In this document: in pieces, positions 1-5,570 of the stretch
Layout of the letters: each line of letters begins with the position of its first letter
Position numbering within the stretch: position 1 is the stretch's first letter
Source: Spirochaetales bacterium
Lineage (GTDB): Bacteria > Spirochaetota > Spirochaetia > SPDA01
Length of the DNA stretch: 5,570 bases
NCBI GenBank assembly: GCA_004525155.1
Contig: SPDA01000173.1
Location: forward strand, 1-5,570
Reading direction: 5' to 3'
The notes under the pieces: generated by a model
Told to the model about the DNA's origin: nothing
The model's database searches: none
The model's input: only the letters and a program-made list of their open reading frames with translations
Program-made: the position numbers and the translations under genes

Positions 1-1184
1 TAGTATCCTGAAAGGTGCACGCCGTCCTTTATCGCCCTCGAGGCCATTTGGAAATGGTCCTTCAGATACGCGATGCGTTCATCATCATCGATAACAGGGC
101 CGTCCTTTTCTAGGATGGGATACCCGTTCTCGGTCACATAACAGGGCAGGTTGTTATACTCGTCCTTTACCCGTTTCAGGAAGTTATACAGCCCCTCGGG
201 ATAAATCTCCCACATAGCACTTCGTTTCGCGCCGGTTGTGGGTTTTTCCTTCGCCCGGGTAAGAGGGCCAAACGGGGAGTGCGCGTAACTCTGGCTTGTG
301 TAGTAGTTGACGCCGATAAAATCCCCGGGCTGTGCATTATCCGCCATTTCCTTCTGAAAACCCGCTGGAAAATGTTTACCGAATTTTTTCACAAACAGCT
401 CCGGGTAAGCGCCTTTGTACAAAGGCTCGCTGTACATCCTGTTCACTATCGTGTCCATAAGCTCCGCTGCCCGGCAATCCTTTTCACTGTCAGCATTGAA
501 GGGCTTCATCCAGACACAGGCCTGGGCAATGCCGATGGTTCCGCCGGGCACCAGACTGCGGCAGAGAGGCACGGCCCTGTTGTGCGCCATAAGCAGGTGA
601 TGGGCCGTACGGCACATGCCTTTGAGGGAATTTTTTTTACCCGGGGGCATTTCCCCGGTTATATATCCGTAGATGGCAAATACCATGGGTTCGTTAATGC
701 TGACCCACTGCTTTATCCTGTCTCCCAGGCTTTTAAAAACGGCTTCGCAGTAAAAGAGGTAATCATCAACCGATTCGGCCCTGGTAAAACCGCCCGCTGC
801 GAAGAGCCAGGAGGGTGCGTCCCAGTGAAACAGGGTCGCCAGGGGCCGGATGCCGCGCTTTAAAAGCCCGTCCGTGAGCCTGCTGTAGAAATCGAGTCCT
901 TTCTGGTTTATCCTGCCTTTTTCGGGCACGATACGGGGCCAGGCAAGGGAAAACCTGTAGGAATCTATCCCTAGGTCCGCCATTATGGCGATATCTTCCT
1001 CATAGCGGTTATAATGGTCGCAGGCAGTGTCCGCGTTGTCGCCCCGGTCTATGGCGCCCTTTTTCCGGGTAAAATCGAGCCAGATGGAGGGGGAAGCCCC
1101 GTCCGCAAGGGGACTGCCTTCTATCTGAAAAGAAGCGGAGGAGGCGCCCCAGACGAAATTCTTCGGGAACTGGACATCAGGCAT
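1..1184 (-). CDS. Glycoside hydrolase family 1 beta-glucosidase / 6-phospho-beta-glucosidase, C-terminus cut by window edge
   Basis: This is a retaining beta-glycosidase that would hydrolyse beta-linked glucosides or related sugars; no signal peptide is visible, so it should be cytoplasmic. It reads open from an ATG at 1184 to the left edge (394 codons). Visible GH1 landmarks are the N-terminal signature FVWGASSASFQIEG (about residues 10-23), the substrate-binding HW at 120-121, the acid/base glutamate E165 in SINEP (the family usually has TxNEP), and the nucleophile E352 in VTENG. The family is usually about 440-480 residues, so only some 50-90 residues are missing, including the usual C-terminal W-S-x-x-D-N-x-E-W stretch; the visible end, GVHLSGY, is where that stretch normally begins. 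The start is supported by GGGGGAG (1193-1199) 8 bases upstream. The gene follows tetR by 17 bases, so the two are probably cotranscribed and the repressor may respond to a glucoside. I cannot tell phosphorylated from free sugar specificity because the deciding C-terminal region is absent. Confidence 0.93.
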   Translation of the reverse strand, partial: MPDVQFPKNFVWGASSASFQIEGSPLADGASPSIWLDFTRKKGAIDRGDNADTACDHYNRYEEDIAIMADLGIDSYRFSLAWPRIVPEKGRINQKGLDFYSRLTDGLLKRGIRPLATLFHWDAPSWLFAAGGFTRAESVDDYLFYCEAVFKSLGDRIKQWVSINEPMVFAIYGYITGEMPPGKKNSLKGMCRTAHHLLMAHNRAVPLCRSLVPGGTIGIAQACVWMKPFNADSEKDCRAAELMDTIVNRMYSEPLYKGAYPELFVKKFGKHFPAGFQKEMADNAQPGDFIGVNYYTSQSYAHSPFGPLTRAKEKPTTGAKRSAMWEIYPEGLYNFLKRVKDEYNNLPCYVTENGYPILEKDGPVIDDDERIAYLKDHFQMASRAIKDGVHLSGY

Positions 1185-1201
1185 AGGTTTTTCTCCCCCG
1201 G

Positions 1202-1801
1202 TCAGGTAAGAACCAGTTTTTTGAATAGAATAGTCTGAATAAGACCTTTTTTTGTTTTCTGTTTCATTTCTTCGATGGATTTGTCGAGCATATCCGGCGG
1301 AATGATGGAGGTGCTGAAAAGTATGCCGCTGATGATAACCTGCACAAAAAACGTGCGCAATTCCTTGTCGTCAGGAATGTCGACAATGCCCTGCTTCTTT
1401 CCCTCCATGAAAAGTTCCTCAAAACTGTGGCAGAGATTGGCAACGTTTTTCCGGAACAGGTCCAGCCGGTTTGCCTCCTCGAACATGCCGCGGAAGATGG
1501 GGTACACGGTCTTTAACAGATCGTAGCCGAAGTCGATAACCTTGATAAGCCTGATTTCGAAACTTTCCGGCAGCTGTATGATGCGCTTGACTTCCATATT
1601 GAACATGTTGAGACCCTCGTCCACGGTACAGCGGAAGAGTTCCTCCTTGTCCGAAAAATAGGTATACACGGAACCCGGCGCAATGGAGGCCATTTTAGCT
1701 ATATCTTTTATGGAGGTATTTCTGTAACCGTACTTGCCGAAAGCCATAAAGGCCCCTTCAAGAATCCGTTTACGTTTATCGATATCAAGTTTTCTTGCCA
1801 T
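1202..1801 (-). CDS. TetR/AcrR-family transcriptional repressor
   Basis: This is a DNA-binding repressor of 199 residues, typical for the family. The N-terminal helix-turn-helix domain covers about residues 8-55: RKRILEGAFMAFGKYGYRNT leads into TSIKDIAKMASIAPGSVYTY and FSDKEELF, the classic TetR recognition region with its Y-x-Y/F-F-x-x-K-E-x-L ending. The remaining all-helical part is the variable ligand-binding and dimerisation domain and does not reveal the ligand. The ATG at 1801 is preferred because AGGGGA (1811-1816) sits 9 bases upstream and the protein then begins with MARKLDIDKRKR, as relatives do; a longer reading from a TTG at 1864 adds 21 unlikely residues and would start upstream of the predicted transcript. 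It is followed 17 bases later by the GH1 gene. A good promoter and a direct repeat lie just upstream, suggesting autoregulation. The target and ligand are inferences; many TetR proteins control transport or lipid genes instead. Confidence 0.9.
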   Translation of the reverse strand: MARKLDIDKRKRILEGAFMAFGKYGYRNTSIKDIAKMASIAPGSVYTYFSDKEELFRCTVDEGLNMFNMEVKRIIQLPESFEIRLIKVIDFGYDLLKTVYPIFRGMFEEANRLDLFRKNVANLCHSFEELFMEGKKQGIVDIPDDKELRTFFVQVIISGILFSTSIIPPDMLDKSIEEMKQKTKKGLIQTILFKKLVLT

Positions 1802-1810
1802 ATGCATAAA

Positions 1811-1816
1811 TCCCCT
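1811..1816 (-). promoter_or_regulatory. Ribosome binding site that fixes the tetR start
   Basis: AGGGGA on the minus strand lies 9 bases before the ATG at 1801 and only 3 bases before another in-frame ATG at 1807. The spacing favours 1801. The in-frame TTG at 1864 has no comparable site. Confidence 0.7.
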
Positions 1817-1820
1817 GAAC

Positions 1821-1866
1821 GAGAATTCAACTAAAAGTATAAAGCCTGGGGAATGAAAATTCAACT
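1821..1866. repeat. Direct repeat flanking the tetR promoter, candidate repressor operator
   Basis: The two copies GAGAATTCAACT (1821-1832) and GAAAATTCAACT (1855-1866) match at 11 of 12 bases and start 34 bases apart, a little over three helical turns. One copy covers the -35 box and the other the predicted transcription start near 1829. This is where a repressor would block initiation, so an autoregulatory TetR site is a reasonable inference. TetR operators are more often inverted repeats, and part of the upstream copy is conserved simply because it is the -35 box. Confidence 0.45.
1836..1864 (-). promoter_or_regulatory. Sigma70-type promoter of the tetR-GH1 operon
   Basis: On the minus strand, TTGAAT (1859-1864) and TATACT (1836-1841) are separated by exactly 17 bases, and each box matches the consensus at five or four of its positions. 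Transcription would start near 1829, giving a leader of about 28 bases that contains the ribosome binding site. This lets tetR and the GH1 gene be transcribed independently of nadE. It was found by eye and has not been tested. Confidence 0.65.
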
Positions 1867-1886
1867 GATGGTCCGCATTTTTTTCC

Positions 1887-3527
1887 TTAAATTTCGTACA
1901 GCTCTCTGGCGATGGGCATCCGTCTTCCGGAGCCGAAGGCTTTGGGAGAAACCTTCAATACAGGGGGCGCCTGCCTTCTCTTGTATTCCGCCCTGGCTAC
2001 CAGTTTGAGAATGCCGCGCACCAGGTCCGCGTCAAAGCCGAGGGCGGTTATTTCTTCCGCGGTTTTAAACTGTACCAGGTAGTAATCCAGAACAGGATCG
2101 AGGATATCATAAGGCGGAAGGGAATCCTGGTCCTTCTGATCGGGCCTCAATTCCGCGGATGGGGCCTTGGTCAGAATGGCCTCCGGAATTGAATGCTCCC
2201 TGCTGTTGATATGGCCGCATAAACCGTATACATCGGTTTTAAGCAGGTCCCCGATAACCGCCAGCCCCCCGCTCATGTCCCCGTACAGGGTACAATACCC
2301 CACGGCAAGTTCCGACTTGTTGCCGGTGGTAAGAAGAAGCGAGTTCCGCTTATTGGAATACCCCATGAGCAGGGTACCCCTTATGCGTGCCTGAATGTTT
2401 TCTTCCGCCGTGTCCGGTTCACTGCCGCCGAAAAAGGGTTCCAGGGCCTGTAAGAACTGCGGGAAAATGTTTTCTATGGGAACGGTATGGCAGGCAATAC
2501 TTAAGTTTTCGGCAAGTTCATAGGCATCGGTTTTACTGCCTTCGGATGAATACCTGGAAGGCAGGGAAAAGGCGGTTACGTGTTCCGCTCCCAAGGCTTT
2601 TACCGCCAGTACCGCCACCAGGGCGCTGTCAATGCCGCCGGAGAGGCCGAGATGCACATCGTGAAAGCCGCACTTTTTCACATAATCCTTTATACCGAGA
2701 ACCAGGGCCTTTTCAATTTCATCGTATTTTTCCTCCAGGGTTATTTCGGCAGGACCCGCGGATTCAATGTCCACGCAGACTAGATCTTCCTTGAAGGATG
2801 CTGCTTTGTACACAAGAGCGCCGGATTTGTCGGTAACCATGGAATTGCCGTCAAAAATAAGTTCGTCGTTGCCGCCAACCATGTTCACGTAGACCACGGG
2901 CAGGGAAGCGGTTTTCCCGATCCGCCCGAGAAGCGACTGCCGAAGTGCCGGTTTTCCTGCGTGAAAGGGCGATGCGGAAGGCGAAATGATGATATCGGCT
3001 CCCAGGTCCGCAAACTCCCTTACCGGATCCACAGGGTACCGGGCGCCGGGAGTTATTTCCTTTTCCCACCAGATATCCTCGCAAATCGCGATGCCGATTT
3101 TTCTGTTGTGCGCCGTAAAAAGCCGGCGTTCGTCGGATGCCTCGAAATACCTGGTCTCGTCGAACACATCGTAGGTGGGCAGCAGCGATTTCGCCTGGGT
3201 ATGAATAATGGTCCCGTTCTGAATGACCGCCGCCCTGTTGCGGAGGGCTTTTCCCTTATGCAGGCGGTTCCTGTCCGCATAGCCGAGGATCACGGTGATG
3301 TCCCGCGGACATTCTTTCTGAATCCTTCGAAGGGCGCGAATGTTTTCATCGACAAAGCCCTCATAACTGAGCAAGTCCATGGGCGGATACCCGCAGATGC
3401 ACAGTTCCGGAAATACCACCATGTCCGCCCGAAGGGCCTTTGCTTTCCTTGTGTAGTCCAGTATTTTTTCGATGTTTCCCGCAAAATCCCCGGTTACAGG
3501 ATTTATCTGCGCCAACGCGATATTCAT
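1887..3527 (-). CDS. nadE: Glutamine-dependent NAD+ synthetase
   Basis: This enzyme makes NAD+ from nicotinic acid adenine dinucleotide, ATP and glutamine, the last step of NAD biosynthesis in the cytoplasm. It has 546 residues, the normal size of the two-domain bacterial form. Residues 1 to about 265 are the nitrilase-like glutaminase domain with its catalytic triad E41 (FPELCICGYPP), K113 (AKSLLPTYDVFDE) and C149 (AICEDIWW). Residues from about 270 to the end are the synthetase domain, with the ATP-pyrophosphatase P-loop LGLSGGIDSALV at 293-304 and the conserved blocks EENIQARIRG (375-384) and LLTTGNKSELAVGYCTLYGD (398-417). No key residue is missing. The ATG at 3527 has AGGCGG (3534-3539) 6 bases upstream and gives the usual start MNIALAQINPVTGD. 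It lies 16 bases behind the exported-protein gene, and I see no separate promoter, so it is probably cotranscribed with it from the promoter near 4662-4690. Confidence 0.97.
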   Translation of the reverse strand: MNIALAQINPVTGDFAGNIEKILDYTRKAKALRADMVVFPELCICGYPPMDLLSYEGFVDENIRALRRIQKECPRDITVILGYADRNRLHKGKALRNRAAVIQNGTIIHTQAKSLLPTYDVFDETRYFEASDERRLFTAHNRKIGIAICEDIWWEKEITPGARYPVDPVREFADLGADIIISPSASPFHAGKPALRQSLLGRIGKTASLPVVYVNMVGGNDELIFDGNSMVTDKSGALVYKAASFKEDLVCVDIESAGPAEITLEEKYDEIEKALVLGIKDYVKKCGFHDVHLGLSGGIDSALVAVLAVKALGAEHVTAFSLPSRYSSEGSKTDAYELAENLSIACHTVPIENIFPQFLQALEPFFGGSEPDTAEENIQARIRGTLLMGYSNKRNSLLLTTGNKSELAVGYCTLYGDMSGGLAVIGDLLKTDVYGLCGHINSREHSIPEAILTKAPSAELRPDQKDQDSLPPYDILDPVLDYYLVQFKTAEEITALGFDADLVRGILKLVARAEYKRRQAPPVLKVSPKAFGSGRRMPIARELYEI

Positions 3528-3543
3528 GTGCAGCCGCCTGTTG

Positions 3544-4653
3544 TCAGGGATTAATAAACCGTCCAGCAGTAAAAAGTGCTTCCGCGTCCAGGATTGTGTA
3601 TGCCATACCCAGAGAAGATAACGAGTCGCCCGCGTTTTTCACGAGGCCCTGCCTTGAAACCCCGCTCCATAACCCGTCTTTTCCTGTCCTGTAGGCCGTG
3701 AGGAAGGAATAATCCTCTGTCCCGGCGTTTTTCATTGCCAAAAGCACCGGTTCCATGCGTTTTCTTCTCAGAATATCATAAACAAAGCAGGCAAAATCAA
3801 GAGGGCTTCCAAAACCGGTTTCTATGAATTCCTCCGGCATAACGAGGGTTTCGGTCAGTTCAGTTTCCGCAGTACGGTCGGACAGGTACATGAGCAGGTT
3901 TTCCACAAAATCCCCGTCGATCTGTTCAAGGTTCCGGATACGGTTATACATTTTCGCGGCGTTTTCCCTGTAATCCCTGTAATTATCATAGGCCTTGTAA
4001 AACCAGTTCTGCCGTTTGCTGACTTCAAAAGTAATCTCGTTAAAAACACCGAACCCGTCATGAATTCCCCAGAGCCATTGATCCGAGTCTCCCACGAAAG
4101 AGGCTGTCAAAAGTACTTCCTCGAAGGTGACGGCCTTTTTACCGGGATCGAGCACATTCTTTGCCTCGAAAATGCGGATTATGTAGTTGTCCTGGTAATG
4201 TTCCATTACAGCGCGGCGCCAGTACAGATTTTTCCGGTAAACCTGTCCAATCTGATCCAGAACAGGCTTGTCAGGTTTTTCCAGGGCGAAACTTACCTCG
4301 AATCCCGTACGGGGAAAGGAAAACCGGTAACCGGGCAGGCCGTTCACGGTTTTCCTTTCAATGACGGATCCTTCCACTTCAGCGGGACCTGCTTTGGTTA
4401 TTTCTTCCAGGGCCTCCCGCGACAGACTGCTGAAGACCACTGCCGTGGGAACGCCTAAGGGCTGAAGGACCGGCAGGGTTTCTGCCGCCATAAAATCGTC
4501 CAGGCTGACGGTAAGCAGCGAATTTCTGTCAGGCGCTCTGCCGAACAATTCCGCCTGCGCGCCGCGGTATACGGACAGAGTCTGCTGGGCAGCGGCGAAG
4601 CCGGTAAGGAGGAGAAGGGCAGGCGTTATCAATACCAATACGGACCTTTTCAC
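3544..4653 (-). CDS. Exported protein with possible degenerate transglutaminase-like region, function unknown
   Basis: I do not recognise a named family over the full length. The 369-residue product begins with a clear Sec signal peptide: KR, a hydrophobic run of leucine, valine and alanine, then an A-x-A site with likely cleavage after A22 (FAAA then QQ). There is no lipobox cysteine, so the mature protein should be periplasmic or secreted and not a lipoprotein. The middle (about 100-240) is rich in aromatic and charged residues. Residues 279-305 (TGFGSPLDFACFVYDILRRK and following) recall the helix around the active site of transglutaminase-like proteins, where an uninterested-looking G-S-P replaces the usual G-x-C; this match is weak. 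The start codon is GTG; no Shine-Dalgarno sequence precedes it, but a promoter lies so close that the mRNA would be almost leaderless. The TGA stop is 16 bases before nadE, which implies cotranscription without implying a shared function. Confidence 0.82.
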   Translation of the reverse strand: MKRSVLVLITPALLLLTGFAAAQQTLSVYRGAQAELFGRAPDRNSLLTVSLDDFMAAETLPVLQPLGVPTAVVFSSLSREALEEITKAGPAEVEGSVIERKTVNGLPGYRFSFPRTGFEVSFALEKPDKPVLDQIGQVYRKNLYWRRAVMEHYQDNYIIRIFEAKNVLDPGKKAVTFEEVLLTASFVGDSDQWLWGIHDGFGVFNEITFEVSKRQNWFYKAYDNYRDYRENAAKMYNRIRNLEQIDGDFVENLLMYLSDRTAETELTETLVMPEEFIETGFGSPLDFACFVYDILRRKRMEPVLLAMKNAGTEDYSFLTAYRTGKDGLWSGVSRQGLVKNAGDSLSSLGMAYTILDAEALFTAGRFINP

Positions 4654-4661
4654 AGGATGAA

Positions 4662-4690
4662 AGTATACACTAAATTGGAAGTTATGTTGA
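4662..4690 (-). promoter_or_regulatory. Promoter of the exported protein-nadE operon
   Basis: On the minus strand, TCAACA (4685-4690, four of six consensus bases) and TATACT (4662-4667, five of six) are 17 bases apart. The start point would fall at about 4653-4655, that is at or within 2-3 bases of the GTG start codon at 4653. The -35 box overlaps that of the divergent plus-strand promoter. Confidence 0.6.
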
Positions 4691-4710
4691 CCTGTGCAGC
4701 CATTCCAATT
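4673..4710. repeat. Perfect 8-base inverted repeat in the divergent promoter region
   Basis: AATTGGAA (4673-4680) and its exact complement TTCCAATT (4703-4710) are separated by 22 bases, with arm centres 30 bases apart, close to three helical turns. The left arm lies in the spacer of the minus promoter and the right arm in the spacer of the plus promoter, touching its -10 box. Both arms lie upstream of both predicted transcription starts, so an RNA hairpin or terminator is unlikely. A binding site for a dimeric regulator acting on both promoters is the inference. Confidence 0.5.
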
Positions 4711-4715
4711 ATAGT
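4687..4715 (+). promoter_or_regulatory. Promoter of the SDR-like gene, near-leaderless
   Basis: TTGACC (4687-4692, five of six consensus bases) and TATAGT (4710-4715, five of six) are 17 bases apart. The start point is predicted near 4722, only 3 bases before the ATG at 4725. This is the best-looking promoter in the window. Confidence 0.7.
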
Positions 4716-4724
4716 AACCCTGCT

Positions 4725-5414
4725 ATGGACAGGACCGTACTTATTGCAAGCAGGGAAAATTTTCTGGTGTATGAATTAACCAGGCGGTATCTAGAAAAAA
4801 ATTACAATGTTATCTGCACAATTTCCAAATCCAGCCTTCCGGATGATTTCGGCAGTGTGGAGGAAAATTTTTCAAAGTCCCTTCTCAATCTTGATATCAA
4901 CTGGAAATCGCCATTGTCCGTTCGATCCCTCCTGCTTAAGGGTCTGACCAAATTCGGATCTTTCCAGGAAAGCATCATCATCCATTCACCCGTGGGAGAA
5001 ATACGGCCCCTTCACGAGGTTCCCATGGGATCTATCGAAGAGATTGTCGACTCAGGGATAAAGGGCTTTATTTTCCTGCTCAAGGAGCTCCTGTCCCACT
5101 ACTGGAAGCGGAAGGAGGGGTTCCTTTTTCCCGTGGTTTATACCCACGGTTCCGAAGTGCTTCCGCCGCTTGATTCGGCGGTTGCGGGAGCCTTTGTATC
5201 CGCGGTAGAATCCATGTTTACATTTTATAAAAGCGAACCGATCATTATCAACGCCTTCGAATCCAAATCCGTCCGAACCGGAGATTTCGCCGATTTCATG
5301 ATGAAAACCATACAGGAAAAAGCGAAAACCACCTACGGCAGATGGTTCAGATTCAACGACAAGACGAACCTGTTCTCGTCCCTGTCCATCAACCTTCCCG
5401 GATCCAAACGCTGA
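4725..5414 (+). CDS. SDR-like Rossmann-fold protein lacking catalytic motifs, function unknown
   Basis: The 229-residue product has no signal peptide or membrane segment. Its outline resembles a short-chain dehydrogenase/reductase: an initial strand and helix (TVLIASRENFLVYELTRRYL, 4-23) followed by a second strand (YNVICTIS), a central IIIHSPVG (84-91) where SDRs have N-N-A-G, a long helix, the strand FLFPVVYTHGSE (133-144) where the catalytic serine strand would be, and a helix LDSAVAGAFVSAVESM (149-164) where Y-x-x-x-K is expected. The glycine-rich G-x-x-x-G-x-G, the N-N-A-G and the tyrosine-lysine pair are all absent, so it is probably not an ordinary oxidoreductase. The whole SDR assignment is inferred from pattern. 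The ATG at 4725 has no Shine-Dalgarno sequence and sits about 3 bases from the predicted transcription start, which supports this start. The symporter gene follows after 38 bases on the same strand. Confidence 0.8.
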   Translation: MDRTVLIASRENFLVYELTRRYLEKNYNVICTISKSSLPDDFGSVEENFSKSLLNLDINWKSPLSVRSLLLKGLTKFGSFQESIIIHSPVGEIRPLHEVPMGSIEEIVDSGIKGFIFLLKELLSHYWKRKEGFLFPVVYTHGSEVLPPLDSAVAGAFVSAVESMFTFYKSEPIIINAFESKSVRTGDFADFMMKTIQEKAKTTYGRWFRFNDKTNLFSSLSINLPGSKR

Positions 5415-5415
5415 A

Positions 5416-5445
5416 TTGACTTATATCCATAGAATGGTTTATTGT
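5416..5445 (+). promoter_or_regulatory. Possible promoter of the symporter gene
   Basis: TTGACT (5416-5421, five of six consensus bases) is followed by weak -10 candidates: TTTATT at 5438-5443 (16-base spacer) or TATTGT at 5440-5445 (18-base spacer). Either places the transcription start at about 5450-5453, at the ATG. The match is poorer than for the other promoters, and cotranscription with the SDR-like gene remains possible. Confidence 0.35.
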
Positions 5446-5452
5446 TCCAGAC

Positions 5453-5570
5453 ATGAAAATTTGGATAAAATTCCTCCTTGGCGCGGCAATCGGCGTTATC
5501 CTCGGATTCGTACTTCCCGCGGGAAATGAAAAAATTCACGATGTTTTTTCATTCATACAAGACTTAATAA
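5453..5570 (+). CDS. Dicarboxylate/amino acid:cation symporter, N-terminus only
   Basis: Only 39 codons are inside the window. The start MKIWIKFLLGAAIGVILGFV is a positively charged end followed by a hydrophobic first membrane helix (about residues 5-22) containing the glycine-rich G-A-A-I-G-x-x-L-G-F pattern, then LPAGNEKIHDVFSFIQDLI. This resembles the first helix of the sodium- or proton-coupled dicarboxylate/glutamate symporters (GltP/DctA/SDF family) in the inner membrane. The assignment is from the N-terminus alone and could be another multi-pass transporter. The ATG at 5453 has no Shine-Dalgarno sequence; the gene lies 38 bases after the SDR-like gene on the same strand. Confidence 0.6.
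   Translation, partial: MKIWIKFLLGAAIGVILGFVLPAGNEKIHDVFSFIQDLI

Noticed and set aside
279..863. Long plus-strand open frame opposite the GH1 gene
   Set aside because: It is antisense to a frame with clear GH1 active-site motifs, and its protein shows no recognisable domain.
1802..1864. Longer tetR reading starting at the TTG at 1864
   Set aside because: It has no ribosome binding site, would begin upstream of the predicted transcription start near 1829, overlaps the -35 box and adds 21 residues not typical of TetR proteins.
1865..1890. Possible terminator after nadE because of the A/T-rich tract
   Set aside because: No GC-rich stem precedes it; in the direction of transcription the tract is a run of A, not U.
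2961..3554. Plus-strand open frame of 197 codons opposite nadE
   Set aside because: It mirrors the strongly conserved nadE coding sequence and shows no family motif or ribosome binding site that I can see.
5427..5437. Small hairpin CCAT-AGA-ATGG between the SDR-like gene and the symporter as a terminator
   Set aside because: The stem is only 4 base pairs with no following T-run, too weak for an intrinsic terminator.

Overview
The window comes from a bacterium of roughly balanced base composition. The protein styles suggest a spirochaete, perhaps treponeme-like, but that is a soft impression from family resemblance and not a demonstrated placement. Genes are tightly packed. There are no RNA genes, CRISPR arrays, insertion sequences or phage genes that I can see. 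Six protein genes are present, and two of them run off the window edges.

Minus strand, from about 4653 down to 1, in transcription order: (1) an exported protein with a Sec signal peptide and a possible degenerate transglutaminase-like region, starting at GTG; (2) nadE, a full two-domain glutamine-dependent NAD+ synthetase, 16 bases downstream of it; (3) after an 85-base gap with its own promoter, a TetR-family repressor; (4) 17 bases later, a glycoside hydrolase family 1 beta-glucosidase or 6-phospho-beta-glucosidase, cut off by the left edge after 394 codons. The pairs exported protein-nadE and tetR-GH1 look like two short operons, possibly with read-through because no clear terminator separates them.

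Plus strand, from 4725 to the right edge: (5) a 229-residue protein with the outline of a short-chain dehydrogenase/reductase (SDR) but without its cofactor and catalytic motifs, and (6) the first 39 codons of what looks like a sodium/proton:dicarboxylate (or glutamate) symporter.

The control regions are the most interesting part. The 71-base gap between the divergent genes (4654-4724) holds two back-to-back sigma70-type promoters, each with a 17-base spacer. Their -35 boxes overlap, and both predicted transcripts begin within about 3 bases of the start codon. A perfect 8-base inverted repeat sits almost symmetrically in the two spacers. The symporter also lacks a Shine-Dalgarno sequence and has a promoter-like pair placed to give a leaderless transcript. 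By contrast, nadE, tetR and the GH1 gene have purine-rich ribosome binding sites at normal distances. In front of tetR, a near-identical 12-base direct repeat covers the -35 box and the predicted transcription start, as expected for a self-regulating repressor. I see no wholly new multi-gene system; the candidates worth checking are these promoter arrangements, the degenerate SDR-like protein and the exported protein linked to nadE.
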